From Anammoximicrobium sp964486845 (GTDB lineage: Bacteria > Planctomycetota > Planctomycetia > Pirellulales > Pirellulaceae), in the NCBI GenBank assembly GCA_964486845.1, contig CAZAQY010000008.1, positions 1-64,000 on the forward strand: a stretch of DNA of 64,000 nucleotides, written 5' to 3'. The translations under genes and the position numbers were made by a program. Numbering within the stretch: position 1 is the stretch's first letter; the number at the start of each line of letters is the position of its first letter. Shown here piece after piece: positions 26,901 to 35,056 of this stretch. A model generated the notes under the pieces. The model was given only the letters and a program-made list of their open reading frames with translations, made no database searches and was not told where the DNA came from.

Positions 26901-27149
26901 GTGGCGACCGACAAACCCGTATCTCTCAAGCTGCAGCACAGCGAAAGCGCGGTCCTGCAGGTAGCCGCTCAATTGTATTCCGCCTACGTGATCTCCGGCC
27001 GCGTCAAGCCGGACGACGAGGCGACATGGATGGAGCGCTGCGTTCGCGAGGCCATCTCGATGGCCGAAGCCACCGACGCGGCCGTGATCAGCGACGACGA
27101 GATCAGCGGCCAACAGACGCGCGGTGGGCTCCGCAGCCGGCTCGAATGA
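26901..27149 (+). CDS. small conserved-type hypothetical protein
   Basis: 82 residues with a GTG start. Strong ribosome binding site CAGGAGG at 26887-26893, 7 bases before the GTG. The sequence is acidic and helical: KLQHSESAVLQVAAQLYSAYVISGRV, then MERCVREAISMAEATDAAVISDDE. I do not recognise the family. It lies 51 bases before the UroD-family gene on the same strand, so the two may be cotranscribed. Coding status rests on the ribosome binding site and the balanced amino-acid composition. Confidence 0.65.
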   Translation: MATDKPVSLKLQHSESAVLQVAAQLYSAYVISGRVKPDDEATWMERCVREAISMAEATDAAVISDDEISGQQTRGGLRSRLE

Positions 27150-27200
27150 GCATCAGCGCCCTGCATCCTTTGCACTGCTAGGGCTGAGGAATCGAAGAAG

Positions 27201-28232
27201 ATGACTCCACGCGAACGGGTGTTGGCCGCCGTGGCACGCGAGCAACCGGACCGTACGCCCTGCGATTTTTGGGCCGAGGAGTGTACCTGGAACCGGCTGC
27301 TGGCCCGTGTCGGACACGCCGACCGAGAGCGGGTGCTGCAAGATCTGAACATCGACGTTCGCCACTTGGACATTCCCGCGCCCGCGGAGCGAGAGGTGGG
27401 CGAGGGCGTGTACCAGAACTTCTGGGGCGAGCGATACATCTATCGGGCCACGCCCTGGGGCAAGATGCGCGAAGACGTACACGGAGCCTTGTCCGACGCC
27501 TCCAGCTTTGACGAACTGGAGCGATTCGCTTGGCCGACGCCCGACGCGTTCGACTATTCTTCGTTGGCCGACCAGTGCCGGCGCTGGGAGCCGTACGCGT
27601 TGTTGTACGGTTTTGCGGACGTGTGGCAGCGGCCCGGTCTGGTCCGTGGCTGGGAAGGCATGTTCCTGGACATGGCCGAACGGCCGGACTGGGTGCATTT
27701 TCTCTGCCGCCGCTTCACCGATTTCTATCTCGAAGATTACACGCGAGCCGCGGAGACAACCGGCGGCCGAATCGACTTGTACCTGCTGATCAGCGATCTG
27801 GGCAGCCAGGCCGGTCCGCTGATCTCGCTGCCGATGTTCCGCGAATTTGTGGCACCCTACCTGAAGGAGATGATCGACCTGATCCACGGCTTGGACGGCC
27901 GCGTGCTGTATCACAGCTGCGGCTGTATTTGGCGGTTCATCCCGGATCTGATTGCCCTGGGCGTCGACATCCTGGATCCGATCCAGCCCGCGGCACCCGA
28001 AATGGCCCCTGAACGGTTGAAGGCCGACTTTGGCGACCGGCTCAGCTTTCACGGGGGCCTGGACATGCAGCGCCTGTTGCCGCACGGTACTCCGGACCAG
28101 ATCCGCGCCGAAGCCCGCCGGTATCGTGCGACGCTGGGCGCCGGCGGCGGCTATATCCTCGCGCCGGCGCACTTGTTCCAGCCCGACGTGCCGCCGGAGA
28201 ACATCCTGGCGGTGTACGAGACGGCACGATAG
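27201..28232 (+). CDS. uroporphyrinogen decarboxylase-family protein (not canonical HemE)
   Basis: 343 residues with the UroD/MtaA/CmuA TIM-barrel fold: TPRERVLAAVAREQPDRTPCDFW at the start, a helical middle, YHSCGCIWRFIPDLIALGVDILDPIQP and a final FHGGLDMQRLLPHG plus GGGYILAPAH. The canonical HemE segment with two Arg that bind uroporphyrinogen (near residue 30) is replaced by CDFWAEE. It therefore more likely belongs to the corrinoid methyltransferase or unassigned branch of the superfamily. The Cys in SCG is where metal-binding members have a zinc ligand. No corrinoid protein gene is adjacent. Function beyond the superfamily is not assigned. Confidence 0.88.
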   Translation: MTPRERVLAAVAREQPDRTPCDFWAEECTWNRLLARVGHADRERVLQDLNIDVRHLDIPAPAEREVGEGVYQNFWGERYIYRATPWGKMREDVHGALSDASSFDELERFAWPTPDAFDYSSLADQCRRWEPYALLYGFADVWQRPGLVRGWEGMFLDMAERPDWVHFLCRRFTDFYLEDYTRAAETTGGRIDLYLLISDLGSQAGPLISLPMFREFVAPYLKEMIDLIHGLDGRVLYHSCGCIWRFIPDLIALGVDILDPIQPAAPEMAPERLKADFGDRLSFHGGLDMQRLLPHGTPDQIRAEARRYRATLGAGGGYILAPAHLFQPDVPPENILAVYETAR

Positions 28233-28285
28233 ACGACCATCGGCATCTCCGGAACGATCATTCCGCGTCCGCTCGTACAAGACGG

Positions 28286-28654
28286 CTAGGGGGCACCGGT
28301 TGCGGAATGGACGTGCAAGCCCAAGATCCCAGCGAGCCCGCGCTCGACGTTTGCAAAGTCCCCTGCGGACATGGCACCGAGCCTCCTGGCGACGTCGGAT
28401 CGATCCACCGTCGCCAACACTCCACGAACCGCCGAAGGCTTGACCAACCCTGCCCGGCGCCAGTCATTGAGTAGCGTATCGCCGGGGCGAAATGGCGGAG
28501 ACACGTTGCTGGTAATGGCCGCCACAATCAGCTTGATGCCTGCGGCGTTGAAGGTGTCGTCGCTGACGATGACGGCGGGCCGGCGTTTCTACCCAGCTGA
28601 ACCGCTAAACGCGATGTCCACCAGGATCACACCGCCTCGATCATAGTTCGTCAT
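28286..28654 (-). pseudogene. PemK/MazF-like toxin interrupted by an in-frame amber codon
   Basis: Translation from the ATG at 28654 gives MTNYDRGGVILVDIAF and then a TAG at 28591-28589 (codon 22). The same frame then continues as a perfectly recognisable PemK/MazF toxin: KRRPAVIVSDDTFN, KLIVAAITSNV, PGDTLLNDWRRAGLVKPSAVRGVLATV, RRLGAMS. Total length would be 122 residues, normal for this mRNA endonuclease family. The start overlaps the upstream antitoxin gene by 14 bases (28641-28654), the usual toxin-antitoxin order. One base change would restore the frame, so this is a recent loss, a sequencing error or read-through. An internal start could still make a truncated product lacking the first strand. 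Confidence 0.85.
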
Positions 28655-28934
28655 AGACTGCGTCCTCTTCGTTATCCCAGACCTCTTTCAAGGCAGGAGC
28701 ACTGGCTGCCAGCCAGTCGGCAACCAACGCTGCTTCTGACGACCGTTCCGGAGCCGCCAAATCGAGGAGCGAGGCCCCCAGAACCCGCCATTCGTGGTCA
28801 AGCCTGACACCTCGAAGTCGTCCTGACTGGAGTAGCGCCAAAGCAGCCTCCGGTGAGATACGCAACAACTCAGCCGCTTCGTTGACCGTGTAGTACACGG
28901 TCGGCTGTATGGCAAGCGATACCAGTACACTCAT
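28641..28934 (-). CDS. antitoxin with excisionase-type helix-turn-helix
   Basis: 97 residues. The N-terminal half is a MerR/excisionase-like DNA-binding domain: TVNEAAELLRISPEAALALLQSGRLRGVRLDHEWRVLGASLLD. The C-terminal half is acidic (VWDNEEDAVYDEL), suited to neutralise the basic PemK-like toxin encoded by the overlapping downstream frame. The role as antitoxin and autorepressor follows from this arrangement. Because the toxin is interrupted, it may persist without a partner. The start at 28934 is the only one that places the domain at the N terminus; the longer frame upstream is non-coding. Confidence 0.82.
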   Translation of the reverse strand: MSVLVSLAIQPTVYYTVNEAAELLRISPEAALALLQSGRLRGVRLDHEWRVLGASLLDLAAPERSSEAALVADWLAASAPALKEVWDNEEDAVYDEL

Positions 28935-29125
28935 AGGTTGCCTCCGTGAATGTGCGGAAACCGACAACGACCATCGGGCGTCACCTAGCCCACGCGGCCA
29001 ATTGTACGTTGTGCAAGGAAACAAGAGAACGGCAAACCGGACAGAACGTCCGAGCTGCCTCCACCATACGCCGATGGACAATTCGACGGTTGGAACGGCG
29101 GATGCAGGGCCGGCGAATGTGGGCC

Positions 29126-29590
29126 TCACTGCGGGTCCTTTCTGTCCTCCTGCCCGATCACGTACGAGTCGATGACTTGCGAACGTTCCTGCGACTGGGG
29201 CCAGGAGCCGAAACCCGTAGTCTCCATCGCGAAGTGGGACTTGAACCAAGCGACCAGCCGCCGCCGGTAGTAGTTGCGGGTCCACGGAATCAGCAGCGTC
29301 ACGCCCATCAAGTCCGTCAGCACGCCGGGCGCCAGCAGCAAGGCTCCGGCAAGAAAGATCAACACGGCGTCCAGCAGCGGTTCCGCCGGCATCCGGCCCG
29401 CTGCCAGCTCTTCCTGGATCCGCGACCAGACTCGCCAGCCCTGGGAACGAGCCAGCGCCGTTCCGATCACGCCCGTGGCGATGACCAGCGCCAGGGTCAG
29501 TTGCCAACTGGTCGCGTCGGCCAAGTACAGAAGCAGCGCCAGTTCGGCGAGGGGAACGACGATCAGCAGGAGCAGGAGTTTCAGGATCAC
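29126..29590 (-). CDS. FxsA-family membrane protein
   Basis: 154 residues with a probable GTG start at 29590. FxsA-family signature: a first helix (LLLLLIVVPLAELALLLYLA), a second (LTLALVIATGVIGTALARSQG, with the typical GxxxAR..G turn), then LLDAVLIFLAGALLLAPGVLTDLMGVTLLIP and a basic tail after the last helix. In E. coli FxsA lowers exclusion of phage T7 by the F plasmid; the cellular role of the family is otherwise unclear. It lies 44 bases after the dihydroorotase gene on the same strand and probably ends that transcript. Confidence 0.88.
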   Translation of the reverse strand: MILKLLLLLIVVPLAELALLLYLADATSWQLTLALVIATGVIGTALARSQGWRVWSRIQEELAAGRMPAEPLLDAVLIFLAGALLLAPGVLTDLMGVTLLIPWTRNYYRRRLVAWFKSHFAMETTGFGSWPQSQERSQVIDSYVIGQEDRKDPQ

Positions 29591-29634
29591 GGCGATCTTG
29601 CTCGGACAGAGGTTCGCGTCACGGAGTGCCGCGT

Positions 29635-30963
29635 CTACGTGGTCTGCCAGTAGCCGCCGCGGGCGTGGTCGTAGACGGCCTCGCCGCCGCAGCGGGATTC
29701 GTCGAATTGGCCGTCGCGGAATACTTCGTGCCCCAAGACCCAAGTGCGGACCGGCCAGCCTTGCAGCGTCTGGCCGTGCCAAGGACTCCAGCGGCACTTG
29801 GTCTGCTGCTCTTCGTTGCGGATCTCGGCGGTCTTGTGCAAATCCACCAGCACCAGATCGGCGTCGTAGCCTACGGCGATGCGGCCCTTGTTGACCATGT
29901 CCCAAACCCGCGCCGGCGCATCGCACATCCACTGGACGACTTGCTCGATCGTGCAACGGCCTTGGTTCACTTGATTCAGCATCAGCCCCAGCGAATTCTC
30001 GACGGCCGGCACGCCGGAGGGCGACTGCGGGTAAGGACGCCGCTTTTCTTCCAGCGTGTGCGGCGCGTGGTCGGTGGCGACGACTTGCAGCCGGCCGTCC
30101 AACAACGCCTGCCACAGTCGAGCACCGTCTTGCTTCGTCTTGAGGGACGGATTCATCTGCACGAGCGTGCCCAGTCGCGGGTAATCGTCCCGGCTGAAGA
30201 ACAAATGGTGCGGGCAGACTTCGGCCGTGACCAGTCCGCGGTGATCGGCCACCAGTTGCGTTTCTGCGCCGGTCGAAACGTGCGCGACGTGCAGTCGGCG
30301 CCGATGCCGGAAGGCCAGGTCGAGCGCGCGACGGGTGGAGACCAGCGCCGCCCGGTGATTGCGGATCAACGAATGCTGGACCGCGTCCTGCGGGCCGGCG
30401 TAACGCTGCAGGTTTTCACGAATGATGGCCTCGTCTTCGCAATGGGCGCAAATCGGCAGGGTGGTTTCGCCGAAGATCCGCTCCAAGGCATCCTGGCCGT
30501 CCACCAGCAGGTCTCCCGTGCTGGAGCCGATGAAGAGCTTGATGCCCGGTGTGCGCCGGGCCCGCTTGAGGTCCTCCAGATTGTCGGGCGTCGCGCCGAT
30601 GTAGAAGCCGTAGTTGACCAGGCTTCGCTGTGCCGCCAACGCGTGTTTCTCGTCCAGCCGCGCCTGCGTGGTCGTGTTTGGGGTCGTGTTGGGCATGTCC
30701 AGGAACGTGGTTACGCCGCCCTTGGCACAGGCCCGGCTGGCGTGCCGCAAATCCTCCTTGTGCGTCAGGCCGGGTTCGCGGCAGTGGACATGGTCGTCGA
30801 TCACGCCGGGGATCAGGAGCAGGCCGGCGGCGTCGACCACCGTCTCGGCCTGCGTGTGGACCGCCGGGTCGATCACGGCGATCTTACCGCCGTCGATCAG
30901 CACGGAGGTCCGCAGCGTACCTTCGGGCAAGACGACGGTTGCGTTTCGGATGAGCGTCTTCAT
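29635..30963 (-). CDS. pyrC: dihydroorotase PyrC
   Basis: Cyclises carbamoyl aspartate to dihydroorotate in pyrimidine synthesis. The 442-residue amidohydrolase has the class I dihydroorotase motifs: the HxH metal site in IPGVIDDHVHCREPG, the Lys that becomes carboxylated in GIKLFIGSS, His ligands in AHCEDE and VAHVST, and the catalytic Asp in VATDHAPHT. The final strand has KGRIAVGYDADLVLVD. The start codon lies 2 bases after the stop of the ATPase gene upstream with no independent ribosome binding site visible, so translation is probably coupled. It shares a pathway with pyrK at 1.7-2.5 kb. Confidence 0.95.
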   Translation of the reverse strand: MKTLIRNATVVLPEGTLRTSVLIDGGKIAVIDPAVHTQAETVVDAAGLLLIPGVIDDHVHCREPGLTHKEDLRHASRACAKGGVTTFLDMPNTTPNTTTQARLDEKHALAAQRSLVNYGFYIGATPDNLEDLKRARRTPGIKLFIGSSTGDLLVDGQDALERIFGETTLPICAHCEDEAIIRENLQRYAGPQDAVQHSLIRNHRAALVSTRRALDLAFRHRRRLHVAHVSTGAETQLVADHRGLVTAEVCPHHLFFSRDDYPRLGTLVQMNPSLKTKQDGARLWQALLDGRLQVVATDHAPHTLEEKRRPYPQSPSGVPAVENSLGLMLNQVNQGRCTIEQVVQWMCDAPARVWDMVNKGRIAVGYDADLVLVDLHKTAEIRNEEQQTKCRWSPWHGQTLQGWPVRTWVLGHEVFRDGQFDESRCGGEAVYDHARGGYWQTT

Positions 30964-30965
30964 GG

Positions 30966-32384
30966 CTACTGGACTTCGTAGGTTATACATCCATGGTGCT
31001 GGGCACGCGAGACCAGGTCCATCGAATACAGGCCGGCCAGGATGAATTCGACGCACGAGGCCCGGACCGCAATGTCCTCCGCAGCATTGACCTCGAAGGC
31101 CTTGTCCCACACCGGCGGAACGCGCTTCAGCCGGTCGGCGTACTGCCGCGACGGCAGCAAGTCGCCGACCTCGATCTTGACACCCTTATTGAAGATTTCG
31201 GAGATCTGCGACAGCCCGTGCTTGTCGACGTATTCCTCGAACACGACGCGAATCGCCTCGGCCGTGACCGCGTCCAGCACTTGCCGCTCCGTCATCTGGT
31301 GGCTGCCCATCAGGTCCAGTTCCAGCTTGCCCAGCGACGACGAGTAGATGCGTCCCAGGTCGCTGATCCGCGGCACGGCCGGCCGCTCGTTCAGCAACAC
31401 CGCCCGCTGCCGAGCGCTGGAGACCATCGTGCGGTAGTTGGCGATGCTGAACCGCGCACTGATCCCCGACTGCTGGTCCACGTACTTCGACTTGCGGGCC
31501 TGGACCGTGATCTCCTCGACGACCTGCTTCATGAAGTAGGGAACGGCCACCGGATACGGTCCGCCCAGGTCCAGGCCCGCTTCCTGCTCCATGATTTCGA
31601 TGCCGGCGTCCCGCGAGCGGGGATAGTGCGTGTGGACCACCGAGCCGATGCGGTCCTTGAGCTGTGGGATCACCTTGCCGCTGCGGTTGAACGTGGCGGG
31701 GTTGGCCGAGAACAGCAGCATGATGTCCAAGTCGAAGCGGATCGGATAGCCGCGGATCTGGACGTCACGCTCCTCCAGGATGTTGAACAGTCCGACCTGC
31801 ACCAGTTCATCCAGTTCCGGCAGTTCGTTGACGGCAAAAATCCCCCGGTGCATCCGCGGGATCAGGCCGAAGTGCAGCGCCTGCTCGGTCGACATGCTCT
31901 CGCCGCCGGCCAGCTTCGCCGGGTCAATTTCGCCGATCACGTCCGCAAACTTGGTGCCCGGCGCCAAACGTTCCGCATAGCGTTCGTCGCGGTGCCACCA
32001 GCCGATCGGTACGTCCTCCTCGCGATGCTCGGCGACAAACCGTTTGCCGGCGCTGCTGATGGGGCGGTAGGGATCGTCGTGGAAGGGCGCTTGCGGGATG
32101 TCGAGGTAGGGGATGCACTCGTCCAGGAATCGCACCAAGCCGCGCATCAACCGCGTCTTGCCTTGTCCCTTCTCGCCCAGAAACAACAGGTCATGGCCGG
32201 CGAGCAAGGCCAGATTGATCTCCGGGATGACCGTGTCCTCATAGCCGACGATGCCCGGAAACAACTCCTCGCCGGACGCCAGCATCCGCAGGAAGTTGTC
32301 GTACACTTCGCGCTTGACGGATTTGGATTGCCAGCCGCTGTCTCGCAACGCCGTCAGATTCGCAGGCCGATTCGTGCTCGTCAT
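30966..32384 (-). CDS. MoxR/magnesium-chelatase-like AAA+ ATPase
   Basis: 472 residues. Walker A is GEKGQGKTR at 70-78. The Walker B strand reads GIFAVNELPELDE (about 181-193), with Asn where the family usually has Asp before the Glu. The sensor region LLFSANPATFN, the arginine finger candidate in QLKDRIGSVVHTHYPR and a long C-terminal helical lid follow. Such planctomycete ATPases are usually annotated as magnesium chelatase or sigma-54-interacting-like, and often work with a VWA-domain protein, but none is adjacent. Chaperone-like remodelling is the usual MoxR role; the actual client is unknown. AGAGGA precedes the ATG at 32384. First gene of the ATPase-pyrC-FxsA run. Confidence 0.85.
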   Translation of the reverse strand: MTSTNRPANLTALRDSGWQSKSVKREVYDNFLRMLASGEELFPGIVGYEDTVIPEINLALLAGHDLLFLGEKGQGKTRLMRGLVRFLDECIPYLDIPQAPFHDDPYRPISSAGKRFVAEHREEDVPIGWWHRDERYAERLAPGTKFADVIGEIDPAKLAGGESMSTEQALHFGLIPRMHRGIFAVNELPELDELVQVGLFNILEERDVQIRGYPIRFDLDIMLLFSANPATFNRSGKVIPQLKDRIGSVVHTHYPRSRDAGIEIMEQEAGLDLGGPYPVAVPYFMKQVVEEITVQARKSKYVDQQSGISARFSIANYRTMVSSARQRAVLLNERPAVPRISDLGRIYSSSLGKLELDLMGSHQMTERQVLDAVTAEAIRVVFEEYVDKHGLSQISEIFNKGVKIEVGDLLPSRQYADRLKRVPPVWDKAFEVNAAEDIAVRASCVEFILAGLYSMDLVSRAQHHGCITYEVQ

Positions 32385-32493
32385 GGAATTCCTCTGCTGC
32401 ATTATAGGACCACATTGAATTGGACAAGATGGGTGGGGAAGACTTCGTCATTTCCTCCCTCGCCTGCTTGTGGAGAGACGGGAAAACCCTACG

Positions 32494-33426
32494 ATGATGG
32501 CCATGTGGGTCTACCTGTTGATCGCCGGCTATTGCTCGTTGGTCGCCCTCGCTTCGCTGGCGGGCGGCACGCTGCCGTCACTCTTGCGGTTGACGCACAC
32601 GCGGATGCAGCTGATCATGAGCTTCGTCGGCGGCTTGATTCTGGCCGTAGCCCTGTTACACATGCTGCCCCACGCGGTGGCCGAGACAGAGTCGGTGGAC
32701 CGGGCCATGTGGGCCGCTTTGGCGGGTCTGTTGACCATGTTCTTTCTGATCCGCACCTTCCACGTGCATCAGCATGGCCCCGTGGACGCTGCGGCAGTCA
32801 GCAGTTGCGATCACGAACACCCACATGACACCTGCGACCAGCATGACTACCCAATGGACGGCGAACGCTGCGCGACGCACCGGCATCGCTACAGCTGGAT
32901 CGGCCTGTTTGTCGGCCTGATGCTGCACACGTTGATGGACGGCATCGCGATCGCTGCCAGCGTGACCGCCGAGGCTCGGCATGCGGTGGGCCTCGCGGGG
33001 CTGGGGACCTTCCTGGCCGTGTTGTTGCACAAGCCGTTGGACGCGATGTCCATCACCTCGGTCATGGCCGCGGGCGACTGGTCGAAGAGGTCCCTGCAAA
33101 TGGTGAACGTGGGATTCGCGATGACCAGCGCGGCCGGAGCGATCGCGTTCTGCCTGGGCATCGCGCAGCTCGTGGAGCACCAGCACACCGTGGTCGGTTT
33201 GGCGCTCGGTTTTTCCGCGGGCGTGTTCCTGTGCATCGCGCTGGCGGATATCCTGCCGGAGGTCCAGTTCCACGCGCATGACCGCATGAAGCTGTCGGCC
33301 GCGCTGGTACTGGGCGTCCTGTTCGCCCATGCGCTGGGATTCTTCGAATCGCCACACCAACACGGGCATGACCACGAGCATACGCCGGCGGAGACGCACA
33401 GCCACGAGGGGCATGAGCACGGGTGA
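32494..33426 (+). CDS. ZIP-family divalent metal transporter
   Basis: 310-residue inner-membrane protein with about eight helices. The ZIP metal path is seen in helix IV (LHTLMDGIAIAAS) and helix V (LLHKPLDAMSITSVM; the usual HE reads HK). A His-rich cytoplasmic loop between helices III and IV (about residues 85-135) and a His-rich tail (HGHDHEHTPAETHSHEGHEHG) can bind zinc and buffer uptake. ZIP proteins import zinc, iron or manganese. The ATG at 32494 was chosen; a GTG at 32470 in the same frame is weaker. Short GGTGATC repeats follow the stop. Confidence 0.9.
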   Translation: MMAMWVYLLIAGYCSLVALASLAGGTLPSLLRLTHTRMQLIMSFVGGLILAVALLHMLPHAVAETESVDRAMWAALAGLLTMFFLIRTFHVHQHGPVDAAAVSSCDHEHPHDTCDQHDYPMDGERCATHRHRYSWIGLFVGLMLHTLMDGIAIAASVTAEARHAVGLAGLGTFLAVLLHKPLDAMSITSVMAAGDWSKRSLQMVNVGFAMTSAAGAIAFCLGIAQLVEHQHTVVGLALGFSAGVFLCIALADILPEVQFHAHDRMKLSAALVLGVLFAHALGFFESPHQHGHDHEHTPAETHSHEGHEHG

Positions 33427-33433
33427 GAGGGAT

Positions 33434-33484
33434 TGGTGATCGGTGATCGGTCGGTGGTCGGTGGTGATCGGTGATCGGTGATCG
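33434..33484. repeat. GGTGATC short tandem repeat
   Basis: At least six imperfect units of GGTGATC and GGTCGGT lie directly after the ZIP gene. Such simple arrays occur at several gene ends in this window. Confidence 0.6.
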
Positions 33485-33575
33485 AGAATGAAGGCGTGTT
33501 GTGCGCGGGTCCCTGACCCCGCACGGACGCCGACCGGAGGTCTCCGGCATCGTGGAGACCTTCGCTCGGAGGTTT

Positions 33576-33600
33576 CGGCGAGGTCAGAGACCTGCGCCGA
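33576..33600. repeat. dispersed CGGCGAGGTC..GAGACCTGCGCCGA repeat, copy 1
   Basis: An imperfect palindrome (AGGTC / GACCT inside CGGCG / CGCCG). A second copy is at 35060-35085 with two extra bases in the middle. It lies just before the truncated oxidoreductase gene. Confidence 0.65.
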
Positions 33601-33673
33601 ACACGTGAGGGCAACAAGGTTGCGTAACCAGTGACGAATGACCAGTGACGAATGACCCATGAGGAGCCTGACG

Positions 33674-34369
33674 ATGAAGAATTCCGCGTCCCGTATGGAT
33701 TCCCGCGCTAACTCCCGCCGCGACTTCCTCCGGCGGTCCGGACAATCCGTCGCTGCCGCCGCGCTGGCCGGGGTGATCGTGCCGCGCGTTCACGCCGCCG
33801 AGGCGGGGGCGATCAAGTTGGCTTTGGTGGGCTGCGGCGGCCGCGGTACGGGCGCCGTCGTTGACGCCTTTGCGACCAGCGGCGGGCCGATCAAACTGGT
33901 CGCCATGGCGGATCTGTTCGAGCACCGCCTGAAGGGCAGCCTGCAAAACCTGACCCGCGCCGCCCAAGATAAAGTCGAAGTGACGCCCGAACGATCGTTC
34001 CTGGGATTCGACGGCTACAAGAAAGCGATCGATTGCCTTTCGCCGGGCGACGTTGTGATCTTGACCACCTCGTCGGTCTTTCGCCCCCTGCACTTTGAGT
34101 ACGCGGTGCAAAAGGGCGTCAATGTGTTCATGGAGAAGGCGAAGAGCCGAAAAGACCTCCGGCGTTTCCCTTACTGCCGGAATCGCCGTAACTGCGACGT
34201 CGGGTTCCGCTCCACCCGACTGGGAATCTGCCCCCAGTCTTGCCGTGCTCCGTGTGGAAGGACTTCATTCGGGTGGGATATTAGAGGGCTTCGCCGGCGC
34301 ATACACGGAGAGACATGTGGTCTGTCTGCGATAGAACGTTCGCAACTATTCAATCGCAATCTCGCCTGA
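33674..34369 (+). pseudogene. truncated Gfo/Idh/MocA-family oxidoreductase with Tat signal
   Basis: The frame starts with a twin-arginine signal (SRRDFLRRSGQSVAAAALAG), as in the many exported planctomycete Gfo/Idh proteins. A Rossmann fold follows (IKLALVGCGGRGTGAVVDA) and continues normally to GVNVFMEK at about 34138. The catalytic EKP motif and the 250 or more residues after it are missing; the frame runs on through unrelated sequence to 34369. GAGGAG at 33661-33666 supports the ATG at 33674. The break lies 60 bases before a palindrome at 34199-34220, which may mark the event. The product would lack the sugar-binding domain and is presumed inactive. Confidence 0.82.
34199..34220. repeat. 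GTCGGGT palindrome within the pseudogene tail
   Basis: Perfect 7-bp stem GTCGGGT / ACCCGAC with an 8-base loop TCCGCTCC. The CTCC loop is shared in style with the GTAGGCC elements. It is near the point where the oxidoreductase reading frame loses homology. Confidence 0.6.
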
Positions 34370-34708
34370 CCGATAGTTAATCCGCAGGTCACGGCCGAGC
34401 AACAATCCAACGCCGAGCAAGGGATACTCACCTGAGTTGGCAACCACTTCCAGATGGCGTTCTTCTCCAAACCAGTCGATCAGGCATGTGTACGTCTTCA
34501 ACGCAACCTCGGACCCATCCGCGGGAATGCCTTTGACGGTTCCTGAATGGGGCAAGGCCAGATCATCGATCTGCTTCTCCGGCAACACCAAGTCCCCGTT
34601 AAAGCCGGTATCAATCCATGCCTCGATTTGACGGCTATCTTCCGCATCCGATGGCCGAACGGAGACGGTGACAAGGGCTCGGCCGGTGCTGTCTACGTGG
34701 CCGTTCAT
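34346..34708 (-). CDS. retropepsin-like clan AA aspartic protease
   Basis: 120 residues with one aspartic protease half-domain. The active-site motif is AWIDTGFNGDLVLP (Asp-Thr-Gly). The second hallmark is PLLGVGLLLGRDLRINY, the flap-end motif of single-domain clan AA proteases, which act as dimers. Such small soluble proteases are frequent in cyanobacteria and planctomycetes next to short antitoxin-like genes. The start overlaps the upstream 83-residue gene by 4 bases (34705-34708), so they are translated together. Its 3' end overlaps the tail of the pseudogene on the other strand. Confidence 0.85.
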   Translation of the reverse strand: MNGHVDSTGRALVTVSVRPSDAEDSRQIEAWIDTGFNGDLVLPEKQIDDLALPHSGTVKGIPADGSEVALKTYTCLIDWFGEERHLEVVANSGEYPLLGVGLLLGRDLRINYRSGEIAIE

Positions 34709-34956
34709 CGAACATGCACTCCGAAGTGAAGAGCGGCTTTGTGACCGACACGCATCGCGTGGGCCAGCCGGTCCGGGTGGCAGCGGCGCGCGGCTCCGAT
34801 GGCCTCGCTGAGCGTCTTGCCCAGGAAATAGTCGCCGGATTCGGGCTCGATCGCTACGAAGTCATCTGCATGTTCAGGCTCCAAGACCGCTCGCAGTCGG
34901 TTCACATAAACATCTTCCGCTCTTCGCACGAACTCGTTGACATCTGGTCCGGTCAT
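34705..34956 (-). CDS. small protein paired with aspartic protease gene
   Basis: 83 residues; helical N-terminal half (VNEFVRRAEDVYVNRLRAVLE) then VAIEPESGDYFLGKTLSEAIGAARRCHPDR, an arrangement resembling the short antitoxin-like partners of toxins or proteases. It ends overlapping the protease start codon. I infer a two-gene cassette but cannot assign toxin or antitoxin status. No transmembrane or signal segment. Confidence 0.7.
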   Translation of the reverse strand: MTGPDVNEFVRRAEDVYVNRLRAVLEPEHADDFVAIEPESGDYFLGKTLSEAIGAARRCHPDRLAHAMRVGHKAALHFGVHVR

Positions 34957-35056
34957 GGCTTATCTCCCGCGATTCCTGTTGATCAGACATTCTACTGTCT
35001 AAACAGCATGTGACACGTCGATATGTCTCAAGAACCCTGGAGACCTGCGGTCACGA

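Noticed and set aside
27201..28232. HemE (uroporphyrinogen decarboxylase proper)
   Set aside because: The substrate-binding Arg segment near the N terminus is absent, so only the superfamily is named.
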